Shown one piece after another: positions 1 through 6,475 of a stretch of 6,905 nt of DNA (position 1 is the stretch's first letter; every line of letters starts with the position of its first letter). The notes beneath the pieces are model-generated. The model searched no databases. It saw nothing but the letters and a program-made list of their open reading frames with translations, and had not been told where the DNA came from. The translations under genes were made by a program, and so were the position numbers. The DNA is from JBGPFS01 sp041483455 (GTDB taxonomy: Bacteria > Chloroflexota > Limnocylindria > Limnocylindrales > CSP1-4): contig JBGPFS010000134.1 in the NCBI GenBank assembly GCA_041483455.1, positions 1 through 6,905 on the forward strand, read 5' to 3'.

Positions 1-1487
1 CCGACGCTCCCTCGCCGTCGCCGCCCCGGGGCCGGCGCGCGGCGCTCGACGGCGCCGAGATCGCCCGGCTGACCGGGGGCGTCGTCGTGCGCCACTCGGA
101 TCGTCCGATCCGGGGCGCGGCGGTGGACTCGCGGCGCGTCCGACCCGGAGAGCTGTTCATCGCTCTGCCGGGCGAGCGGACGGATGGTCACGACCACTTG
201 GCTGCGGCCGTCGCGGCCGGGGCGTCCGCTCTCCTGGTCAGTCGGCCCGGTCCGCTCCCGGCGGCCCTGGAGGCCGCCGATGTCAGCGTCATCCGCGTCG
301 GCCGACCGATCCCCGCGCTCCAGGCCCTGGCGGCGGCGTGGCGCCTCCGGTTCGACCCGCTGACCGTCGGGATCACCGGGAGCATCGCCAAGACCTCGAC
401 CAAGGAGGCGATCGCCGACGTCCTGGCCATCCGCTACCGGACGCTCCGGAGCGAGGGCAACGAGAACAACGAGATCGGCTTGCCGCTGACCGTCCTTCGG
501 CTCGGCGCGGAGCACGAGGCGCTCGTCCTCGAGATGGGGATGTACGTCGGCGGCGAGATCGCCGACCTGGCCCGGATCGGACGGCCCCGGATCGGGGTCG
601 TCACCGCCGTCCAGCCGGTCCACCTCGGGCGGATCGGCTCCCTCGAGGCGATCGAGTCGGCCAAGGCCGAGCTGATCGAGGCGTTGCCGGCCGGCGGCAC
701 GGCGATCCTGAACATCGACGACCCGCGAGTCCGGCGGATGGCTGCCCGGACACCGGCCCGGACGATGGGCTACGGCTTCGGCGCCGACGCCGATGTCGGC
801 GCCGAAGAGATCGTCTCGGCCGGCGCGAACGGGATGCGGTTCCTGCTGCGGACGCCGGCCGGTCGGGTGCCGGTCGCACTCACGACCCTTGGCCGGCACG
901 CGGTCCAGAACGCGCTTGCCGCGGCCGCCGTCGGTACGGCCGCCGGCCTGACGCTCCAGGAGATCGCGACTGGCCTCGCGACCGGCTCGCTCGCGCCGCA
1001 TCGCGGCCAGCTGATCCGTCTCGGTGACGTGACGATCCTCGACGACAGCTACAACGCCGCACCGGCCTCGACGACGGCTGCCCTCGAGCTCCTCGCCACG
1101 CTGCCCGGCCGGCGGATCGCGGTCCTGGGCACCATGCTCGAGCTGGGCGACGACCATATCGCGGGGCATCGCGAGGTCGGCCGGGCCGCGGGTCGGCTGG
1201 TCGACCTGCTCGTCGTCGTCGGCACGGAGGCCGCCGAGATCGCCGAGGGCGCGCGGGCGGCCGGGCTCGAGCCCGAGCGGGTCGTCGTCGCGGTCGACGG
1301 CGAGGCGGCCCTCGACGCCCTTCGGCCGCGCCTCGGTCCGGGCGATGTGGTCCTGGTCAAGGCCTCCCGCGGGATCGCGCTCGATCGTCTCGTCGACGCC
1401 CTCCGCCGGGAGCTCGATCCCGAGGGCCTGGCCGCCGAGCGGACCGCGGCGCGACCGGATGTGCCGGAGCGGAGGGCGGACCGATGA
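1..1487 (+). CDS. murF: UDP-N-acetylmuramoyl-tripeptide--D-alanyl-D-alanine ligase (MurF), 5' partial
   Basis: Cytoplasmic ATP-dependent Mur ligase that adds D-Ala-D-Ala to UDP-MurNAc-tripeptide, the last soluble step of precursor synthesis. Numbering from the GTG at 87, visible motifs are: the N-terminal substrate domain (VDSRRVRPGELFIALPGE, 13-30), a P-loop-like GITGSIAKTSTKEA (95-108), GNENNEIGLPLT (124-135), EMG and GGEI (149-158), the AKAE segment with the likely carbamylated Lys193, GRHAVQNALAA (269-279), DDSYNAAP (319-326), LGTMLELG (347-354) and VKASRG (424-429). The order and spacing fit MurF rather than MurE or MurC. The frame stays open to the left edge: positions 3-86 encode ALDGAEIARLTGG, which resembles the usual MurF N-terminus, so the GTG at 87 is probably internal and the true start lies off the window. 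Several conserved residues are alanine (see findings). The stop overlaps the mraY ATG. Confidence 0.95.
   Translation, partial: DAPSPSPPRGRRAALDGAEIARLTGGVVVRHSDRPIRGAAVDSRRVRPGELFIALPGERTDGHDHLAAAVAAGASALLVSRPGPLPAALEAADVSVIRVGRPIPALQALAAAWRLRFDPLTVGITGSIAKTSTKEAIADVLAIRYRTLRSEGNENNEIGLPLTVLRLGAEHEALVLEMGMYVGGEIADLARIGRPRIGVVTAVQPVHLGRIGSLEAIESAKAELIEALPAGGTAILNIDDPRVRRMAARTPARTMGYGFGADADVGAEEIVSAGANGMRFLLRTPAGRVPVALTTLGRHAVQNALAAAAVGTAAGLTLQEIATGLATGSLAPHRGQLIRLGDVTILDDSYNAAPASTTAALELLATLPGRRIAVLGTMLELGDDHIAGHREVGRAAGRLVDLLVVVGTEAAEIAEGARAAGLEPERVVVAVDGEAALDALRPRLGPGDVVLVKASRGIALDRLVDALRRELDPEGLAAERTAARPDVPERRADR
776..807. repeat. Perfect inverted repeat (hairpin) inside murF
   Basis: Arms 776-787 and 796-807 are perfect reverse complements over 12 bp, and C788 can also pair with G795, giving a 13-bp GC-rich stem with a 6-nt loop. 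It lies within the central domain of MurF, encoding about YGFGADADVGAEE. No T-run follows, so it does not look like an intrinsic terminator. It might slow ribosomes or stabilise mRNA, or may be a by-product of alternating Gly, Ala and Asp codons at high GC. The pairing is seen directly; any function is unproven. Confidence 0.7.
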
Positions 1488-2479
1488 GGATCGGGACCGT
1501 CGAGCTGATCCAGGGCCTGCTCCTGGCCTTCCTGCTCGTCGTGATCCTCATGCCCCCGTTCATCCGCGTCCTGCGCCACGTGAAGTTCGGCAAGCGGATC
1601 CGCGAGGAGGGACCCGACAGCCACCGGGTCAAGCAGGGGACGCCGACGGGCGGCGGGATCCTCATCATCCTCGTGGTCGCCGCGGTCGCCATCCTCCTCG
1701 GCGCGGTCGGGATCGGCACCTGGGACACCTACTCGCCGCTCGGCGCTCTGCTCGGCGTGGGTGCCCTGGGCGCCCTCGACGACTACCTCAACGCCCGGAC
1801 CGGCGACGGGATCCAGGGCCGCCAGAAGTTCCTCTGGACGGTGGTCGTCGGGCTCCTGGCCGCGCTCTACATCCAGCGCCACTTCGGGATCGATGCCATC
1901 CGCGTCCCGTTCGTCGGCGACGTGACGATCGGCGCCCCGCTGTACGTCCTCTTCGCGATGAGCGCCATCGTCGGTTCGAGCCACGGGGTGAACATCACCG
2001 ACGGTCTCGACGGGCTGGCCGGCGGGACCCTCGCCTTCGCCTTCGTCTCGTACATGATCATCGCCCTGCTCAACGTGCCGGCGCAGCCGAACCTGGCCCT
2101 CCTGTGCGCCATCGTCATCGGGGCCGTCTTGGGCTTCCTGTGGTTCAACGTCCACCCCGCCCAGATCTTCATGGGCGATTCGGGCTCGCTCTCGCTGGGC
2201 GCCTGCCTGGCCGTCACGGCGCTCATCACCGGGCAGATCCTCGTCCTGCCGCTGATCGGCCTCGTGTTCGTGCTCGAGACCGGCTCGGACATCATCCAGG
2301 TCGGCTACTTCAAGCTGTCGGGAGGCCGGCGGATCTTCCGGATGGCCCCGATCCACCACCACTTCGAGCTGGCCGGCTGGGACGAGGAGAAGATCACCGT
2401 CCGGTTCTGGATCGTAGGGGTGCTGGCCGGACTGCTCGGCGTGACCCTCTTCCTCGCCTCGCTCGGGACGCTCCGATGA
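1484..2479 (+). CDS. mraY: Phospho-N-acetylmuramoyl-pentapeptide-transferase (MraY)
   Basis: Integral membrane enzyme that transfers phospho-MurNAc-pentapeptide from UDP to undecaprenyl phosphate, making lipid I at the inner face of the membrane. The 331-residue length is normal for the family. Signature motifs appear in order: VKQGTPTGGG (49-58), the catalytic DDYLN (99-103), NITDGLDGLAGG (170-181), FNVHPAQIFMGDSGS (221-235) and PIHHHFELAGW (289-299), separated by hydrophobic membrane segments. The Lys usually seen three residues after the Asp pair (DDxxK) is Asn103 here, and the Met of PTMGG is Gly. The ATG overlaps the murF stop (ATGA), and a strong Shine-Dalgarno GGAGG sits at 1471-1475, 8 nt upstream, so the start is well supported. 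It is most likely translationally coupled to murF. Confidence 0.97.
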   Translation: MRIGTVELIQGLLLAFLLVVILMPPFIRVLRHVKFGKRIREEGPDSHRVKQGTPTGGGILIILVVAAVAILLGAVGIGTWDTYSPLGALLGVGALGALDDYLNARTGDGIQGRQKFLWTVVVGLLAALYIQRHFGIDAIRVPFVGDVTIGAPLYVLFAMSAIVGSSHGVNITDGLDGLAGGTLAFAFVSYMIIALLNVPAQPNLALLCAIVIGAVLGFLWFNVHPAQIFMGDSGSLSLGACLAVTALITGQILVLPLIGLVFVLETGSDIIQVGYFKLSGGRRIFRMAPIHHHFELAGWDEEKITVRFWIVGVLAGLLGVTLFLASLGTLR

Positions 2480-4083
2480 GCCCGGCCAGCTCCACGAGCC
2501 CGATCCAGGCCTCGAGCCCGGGCTCGGGCCCGACGATCGATCCGGACGCGCTCGACCTGGCGGCCCTGCGGGGCGGTGCGCTGGCCGGTCGGCCGGTCGC
2601 CGTGCTCGGGTTCGCGAGGAGCGGGCTCGCGCTGGCCCGCTTCCTCGTCGACGCCGGCGCCGCGGTGACCGTCTTCGACTCGCGCCCTGCGGCAGAGCTC
2701 GCGGGCCCGCTCGAGCGTCTCGAGGGCCGCTCCGTCCGGCTCGTCGCCGGCCCGGAGGCCGACCCGGCGGAGGCCCTGCGCGGCTGTGCGCTCATCACGA
2801 CCTCGCCGTCGGTGAGCCCGGACTACCCGACGACCGAGCCGCGCCTGCGGGCCGCCCTGGCCGCGATCCGGGCCGCCCGCCTGGCGGGCGACCCGACGGC
2901 CCCGGCGATCGTGTCGGAGTCCGACCTCTTCCTGCGGCTCTGCCCGGCACCGACGATCGGGGTGACCGGCACGAAGGGCAAGACGACGACCGCGTCGCTC
3001 GCCCACGCCATCCTGGCCGGGGATCCGAGCCATCGGGCGATCCTGGGCGGGAATATCGGCCGGCCGCTGGTCGAGCGACTGCCCGACCTCCGATCGGACG
3101 ACCGGATCGTGATCGAGCTGTCCGAGCTCCAGCTCCCGACCCTCTCGCGCGGGACGACCGTGGCGGTCTACACGAACGTCACGTCGGATCACCTCGACCG
3201 GCACGGCAGCCTCGAGGCCTACCGGCGGGTGAAGCGCCGCCTGGCCGAGCTCGTCGAGCCGACGGGCGCGCTGGTCCTCAACGCCGAAGATCCGGTCGTG
3301 GCTACGTACGCGGGGCTGGGCACGGCCCGGACCGTGATGTATCGACTGGATCGGCCGATGATCGGGGGCGTCGGGCTCGTCGACGGCTGGATCGTGGCCG
3401 CCGGGGTCGAGCGGCTGGCCCTGGCCGGCGGGGGCCGAGCGGCGTCCGGTCCGAGGGGCCGGATCCTGCCGGTCGCCGAGGTCCCCCTGCCGGGCCGGCA
3501 TAGCCTCTCGAACGTCCTGGCCGCCATCTCGACGGCGCTCCTCTTCGGGGTGGCCCCGGACGTCATCCGCGAGGCGGTCGGCGCCTTCCGCGGCGTGGAG
3601 CATCGGCTCGAGCCGGTGCTCGAGATCGACGGGGTCCGCTTCGTGAACGACTCGCAGGGCACCCAACCCGACGCGGTGATCGCGGCGCTCCGATCGTTCC
3701 GCGCGCCGATCGTCCTCATCGCCGGCGGCCGAGACAAGGGTGTCGACCTGGCCGAGCTGGGGGTCGTGGTCGCTCAGCGGGCGGCAGCGGCCGTGCTCAT
3801 CGGCGAGAGCGGCCGGGCCCTCGAGACCCGATTCCGGGCCGCTGGTCTGGCCCGGACGGAGCGGGCCGTCACGCTCGAGGCGGCCGTCGCCCAGGCTGAC
3901 GCGATCGCCCGCGAGCTGCGCGCGGCGAGTGCGAGCGGGGGCCCGGCCACGGTGCTCCTGAGCCCGGCCGCCACGAGCTTCGACATGTTCGTCGACTACG
4001 AGGCCCGCGGCCGGGCTTTCAAGGCCGCCGTCGCCGCCCTGGCCACGGCGCGGCGGGACGAACCGCCGAGAGGGCCGCGATGA
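2476..4083 (+). CDS. murD: UDP-N-acetylmuramoylalanine--D-glutamate ligase (MurD)
   Basis: Cytoplasmic ATP-dependent ligase adding D-Glu to UDP-MurNAc-L-Ala. Motifs in the 535-residue product: N-terminal Rossmann strand VAVLGFARSGLALARFL (41-57), P-loop GVTGTKGKTTT (162-172), GGNIGRPL (191-198), ELSELQL (214-220; usually SSFQL), TNVTSDHLDRHGSLEAY (233-249) followed by the likely carbamylated Lys253, LPGRHSLSN (338-346), EHRLEPV (375-381), NDSQGTQPDA (391-400), IAGGRDKGVDL (415-425) and LLSPAATSFDMF (494-505). It is longer than the common 440-470 residues, mainly through a Ser/Pro-rich N-terminal extension of about 35 residues and a segment near 128-148. The ATG overlaps the mraY stop in an ATGA, which fixes the start although the Shine-Dalgarno is weak. 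The same frame is open far upstream through mraY, but that part is a GC-rich shadow. Confidence 0.97.
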   Translation: MSPASSTSPIQASSPGSGPTIDPDALDLAALRGGALAGRPVAVLGFARSGLALARFLVDAGAAVTVFDSRPAAELAGPLERLEGRSVRLVAGPEADPAEALRGCALITTSPSVSPDYPTTEPRLRAALAAIRAARLAGDPTAPAIVSESDLFLRLCPAPTIGVTGTKGKTTTASLAHAILAGDPSHRAILGGNIGRPLVERLPDLRSDDRIVIELSELQLPTLSRGTTVAVYTNVTSDHLDRHGSLEAYRRVKRRLAELVEPTGALVLNAEDPVVATYAGLGTARTVMYRLDRPMIGGVGLVDGWIVAAGVERLALAGGGRAASGPRGRILPVAEVPLPGRHSLSNVLAAISTALLFGVAPDVIREAVGAFRGVEHRLEPVLEIDGVRFVNDSQGTQPDAVIAALRSFRAPIVLIAGGRDKGVDLAELGVVVAQRAAAAVLIGESGRALETRFRAAGLARTERAVTLEAAVAQADAIARELRAASASGGPATVLLSPAATSFDMFVDYEARGRAFKAAVAALATARRDEPPRGPR

Positions 4084-5357
4084 GCGTCATGACCGGATCG
4101 CTGAAGCCCACCATCCGGAGGCGTCCGACGCCGGGTCGCGCGGGCGGCGTCCCGACCGCGCTCCAGCGCGAGACGCACGCGCCCGACTACGCGATCCTGG
4201 TCGCCGTGGTCGCTCTCGGGGCGATCGGCATCCTGATGGTCTACTCCTCGTCGGCGATGAAGGCCTACGCCTCGGACGGCGACACCTTCGCGATCGTCGG
4301 CCCCCAGGTCGTGTGGGGCGGGCTCGGGCTGCTGGCGATGCTCGCCACGATGCGGATCGACTACCGGCGCTGGCGGTTGGCCTCGGTCCCGATGTACCTG
4401 CTGGCGATCGTCCTGCTCGGGCTCGTGTTCCTGCCCAGCCTCAACATCGTGGTCGGAGGATCGGCCCGCTGGCTCAAGATCGGGCCGCTCCCGGCCGTCC
4501 ATCCGGCCGAGTTCGCGAAGCTGGCACTGGTCATCTACCTGGCTCACTGGTTCGCCCGCCGGGGCAGCGAAGTGAAGGGGTTCTGGCACGGGACCGTCCC
4601 GTTCCTGGTGATCTTCGGACCGATCGTGGCCCTCATCCTTCACGAGCCGGACCTGGGTACGGCGGCGGTCATCGCGCTGACCGGCCTGACCATGTTCTTC
4701 GTCGCCGGCGCGAACCTGGTCCACCTGGTGACGCTCGGGTCGGCGGGCCTGGTCGGCATCGCCGCCTTCGCGCTGCGGGGGTACCAGGTCGAGCGGATCC
4801 GGGCCTGGCTCGACCCATGGTCGGACTCGCTGGGCACGGGCTTCCACACGATCCAGGGCCTGCTCGCCCTGGGCCTCGGCGGGATCGCCGGCACCGGTCT
4901 CGGCGCCAGCCGGCAGGCGGCCGGCCTGTTCCTCCCGAATGCCAGCAACGACTTCATCTTCGCGATCATCGGCGAGGAATTCGGGATCATCGGGGCGACC
5001 ATCGTCATCGGCCTGTTCGTGGTGCTGGCCTACCAGGGGATCCGGGTCTCGCTCTCGGCGCCCGACACGTTCGGGGCGCTCCTGGCGGCGGGGATCACCG
5101 CCTGGCTGTGCATCCAGGCCTTCATCAACGTCGCGGTGGTCGTCGCGCTCATCCCGATCACGGGGATCACCCTGCCCTTCATATCCGCCGGTGGCTCCTC
5201 GCTCGCGATCAGCCTGGCCGCTGTCGGGATCCTGCTCTCGATCTCCCGAGAGACCCTCGAACGAGGCACCTGGAACGATGCGCCTGCTGATCGCGGGCGG
5301 CGGGACCGGCGGGCACATCTACCCGGCGCTGGCCGTCGCTCGGTCGCTCCGCGCTGA
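4080..5357 (+). CDS. ftsW: Septal peptidoglycan glycosyltransferase FtsW (SEDS family)
   Basis: Polytopic SEDS protein that polymerises lipid II into glycan strands at the division septum, normally with a class B PBP partner. The 425-residue product has a basic cytoplasmic N-terminus (about 1-35) followed by many hydrophobic segments. Motifs: MVYSSSAM (53-60), GGSARWLKIG (126-135), HPAEFAKLALVIY (141-153; usually QPSE), HEPDLGTA (188-195), ERIRAWLDPWSD (238-249), FLPNASNDFIFAIIGEEFGIIGA (284-306, carrying the expected catalytic-site Asp291) and LPFISAGGSS (365-374; usually SYGGSS). FtsW is preferred over RodA because the gene sits between murD and murG. The ATG overlaps the murD stop, with GAGAGGG at 4068-4074 as ribosome binding site; a second ATG at 4089 is possible. 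The last 26 residues, Arg-rich, are read from DNA that also encodes the start of MurG. Confidence 0.95.
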   Translation: MSVMTGSLKPTIRRRPTPGRAGGVPTALQRETHAPDYAILVAVVALGAIGILMVYSSSAMKAYASDGDTFAIVGPQVVWGGLGLLAMLATMRIDYRRWRLASVPMYLLAIVLLGLVFLPSLNIVVGGSARWLKIGPLPAVHPAEFAKLALVIYLAHWFARRGSEVKGFWHGTVPFLVIFGPIVALILHEPDLGTAAVIALTGLTMFFVAGANLVHLVTLGSAGLVGIAAFALRGYQVERIRAWLDPWSDSLGTGFHTIQGLLALGLGGIAGTGLGASRQAAGLFLPNASNDFIFAIIGEEFGIIGATIVIGLFVVLAYQGIRVSLSAPDTFGALLAAGITAWLCIQAFINVAVVVALIPITGITLPFISAGGSSLAISLAAVGILLSISRETLERGTWNDAPADRGRRDRRAHLPGAGRRSVAPR

Positions 5358-6435
5358 TCCCGCCGACCCACCCGACCTCGCCTGGCTGGGCGGCCACCGC
5401 GGCCTCGAGACGTCCGTCGTCCGGGCCGCCGGGATCCCCGCGCGCCGGCTCGCCCTGCGTTCGCTCCGTTCTACGGACCGCTCGATCCACCTGCTGCTCG
5501 ACCCGGCCCGGCTCGCGCTGTCCGTGCCACAGGCGACCGCGATCCTGGTCCGCGAGCGGCCCGCCGCGATCTTCACGACCGGTGGCTACGTGGCGATCCC
5601 GGTCGCCCTCGCCGCCCGAGGCCTGGGGATCCCGGTGGTCCTGTGGGAGGGCAACGTGATCCCCGGCCGGAGTGTCCGGGCGATCGCCCGGCTCGTGAGC
5701 GTCACGGCCGTCTCCTACCCCGAGACCTGCCGGGCCCTGGCCCTGCCGGCTGGCCGATGCTTCGAGACCGGCACCCCGATCCGCGAGCTGACCGGGCTCG
5801 ACCCGGTTGCCGCTCGAGAGCGGCTGGGCGTACCGCCCGGGGCGCGCCTCCTGCTCGTCTTCGGCGGGTCCCAGGCGGTCCGGCGTTTCAACGATGCGGT
5901 CGCGGCCGTGCTGCCTCGCCTGGTCGAGCGGGTTCACGTCCTCCACGTCACCGGCGACGCGGGCTACCCGGCGGCGCTCCGCGGCCGGGAGGGACTGCCG
6001 ACCGAGGTCCGGGAGCGCTACCGACCGTACCCGTTCCTGCGCGACGAGATGGCGGCCGCGCTCGTCGCCGCGGATCTCATCGTCGGTCGCGGCGGCAGCT
6101 CCACGCTGGCCGAGGCGGCCGCCGTCGGTCGGCCGCTGGTGGTCGTGCCGTACCCGCACGCCGCGGGGCACCAGCGGGCGAATGCCCGCCGGCTCGTCGA
6201 GGCCGGTGCCGCCCTGCTCGTCGACGACGATGCCTTCGACGGTGAGGCGCTCCTTGCCGCGGCCGCGATCCTGGAGGATCCAGCCCTCCACGCCCGGATG
6301 GCCGCGGCCTCGCGGGAGCTGGGCCGGCCCGGCGCCGCCGCCGCCGTGGCGGCCCTCGTGCGGGCGGCCGCAGAGCGCCGTCCGTACCCGACCCCCGCCG
6401 AGATCGCCCGCCTCGCCCGGATGGCCGGCGCATGA
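5278..6435 (+). CDS. murG: UDP-GlcNAc--lipid I N-acetylglucosaminyltransferase (MurG)
   Basis: Peripheral membrane GT-B glycosyltransferase (GT28) that adds GlcNAc to lipid I, forming lipid II on the cytoplasmic face. The 385-residue protein begins with the canonical MRLLIAGGGTGGHIYPALAVA, which fixes the start. Further motifs: WLGGHRGLE (36-44), TGGYVAIPVALAARGLGIP (101-119), LWEGNVIPGR (122-131; the usual HEQN is WEGN), TGTPIREL (164-171), LLVFGGSQA (192-200; usually GGSQG), PYPFLRDEM (250-258), GRGGSSTLAEAAAVGRP (270-286), the donor-site region with Glu279, and PYPHAAGHQRANA (291-303). A GAGG at 5263-5266 lies 11 nt before the ATG. The gene starts inside ftsW in another frame, so reading depends on internal initiation or coupling with ftsW. 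Its 3' end lies in a short tandem duplication. Confidence 0.96.
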   Translation: MRLLIAGGGTGGHIYPALAVARSLRADPADPPDLAWLGGHRGLETSVVRAAGIPARRLALRSLRSTDRSIHLLLDPARLALSVPQATAILVRERPAAIFTTGGYVAIPVALAARGLGIPVVLWEGNVIPGRSVRAIARLVSVTAVSYPETCRALALPAGRCFETGTPIRELTGLDPVAARERLGVPPGARLLLVFGGSQAVRRFNDAVAAVLPRLVERVHVLHVTGDAGYPAALRGREGLPTEVRERYRPYPFLRDEMAAALVAADLIVGRGGSSTLAEAAAVGRPLVVVPYPHAAGHQRANARRLVEAGAALLVDDDAFDGEALLAAAAILEDPALHARMAAASRELGRPGAAAAVAALVRAAAERRPYPTPAEIARLARMAGA

Positions 6436-6475
6436 CCGCGGATCGCGACGCCCGGATGGCCGGCGCATGACCGCG
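6402..6475. repeat. Imperfect short tandem duplication across the murG 3' end / murB start
   Basis: Two directly abutting copies are visible, 6402-6440 and 6441-6475. Both start with GATCGC and share a perfect 27-bp segment (6414-6440 and 6449-6475, offset 35 bp). The copies differ in between: the second is 4 nt shorter and has a few changed bases. The shared segment carries the end of the murG frame, including a GGATGG motif, then the GCATGA stop/start overlap and ACCGCG. Each copy therefore has an ATGA, at 6432 and 6467. The repeat is seen directly; that it arose by slippage or unequal exchange is inference. Confidence 0.9.
6432..6470 (+). other. 12-codon mini-ORF between murG and murB
   Basis: An ATG at 6432 overlaps the murG stop as ATGA and reads MTADRDARMAGA before a TGA that itself overlaps the murB ATG at 6467. 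It exists because of the tandem duplication: its last residues, RMAGA, repeat the MurG C-terminus. It is probably not a functional peptide gene. If ribosomes terminating murG reinitiate here, they would translate these 12 codons and then be able to reinitiate again at murB, so it could act as a relay or leader. Listed as a direct sequence observation; there is no evidence for a product. Confidence 0.3.

Noticed and set aside
1..86. Promoter or 5' untranslated region at the left edge
   Set aside because: No recognisable promoter elements, and the sequence reads as an open MurF N-terminus.
776..830. Intrinsic terminator at the murF hairpin
   Set aside because: No T-run follows the stem, and the gene and operon continue.
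1049..2362. Long minus-strand open frame opposite murF/mraY
   Set aside because: Composition is Asp/Glu/Arg/Gly-rich without any domain, as expected for the reverse of high-GC genes, and the + strand holds clear MurF and MraY.
1345..2475. Open extension of the murD frame upstream through mraY
   Set aside because: Arg/Pro-rich translation with no motif, out of frame with mraY; the MurD fold starts after the ATGA at 2476.
2513..2526. 14-bp GC-rich palindrome as an operator site
   Set aside because: It lies inside coding sequence, is short and of simple composition, and no partner site is visible.
2305..3666. 453-codon minus-strand open frame opposite murD
   Set aside because: Arg/Asp/Gly-rich shadow with no recognisable domain, opposite a complete MurD.
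4939..5277. In-frame upstream extension of murG within ftsW
   Set aside because: Ser/Arg-rich shadow of ftsW; MurG proteins begin at the MRLLIAGGGTGG start at 5278.
4313..5290. Alternative-frame + strand reading within ftsW
   Set aside because: Arg/Pro/Gly-rich shadow; the FtsW frame carries all SEDS motifs.
3996..5318. 440-codon minus-strand open frame opposite ftsW
   Set aside because: Highly charged, repetitive composition antisense to the hydrophobic FtsW; a shadow.
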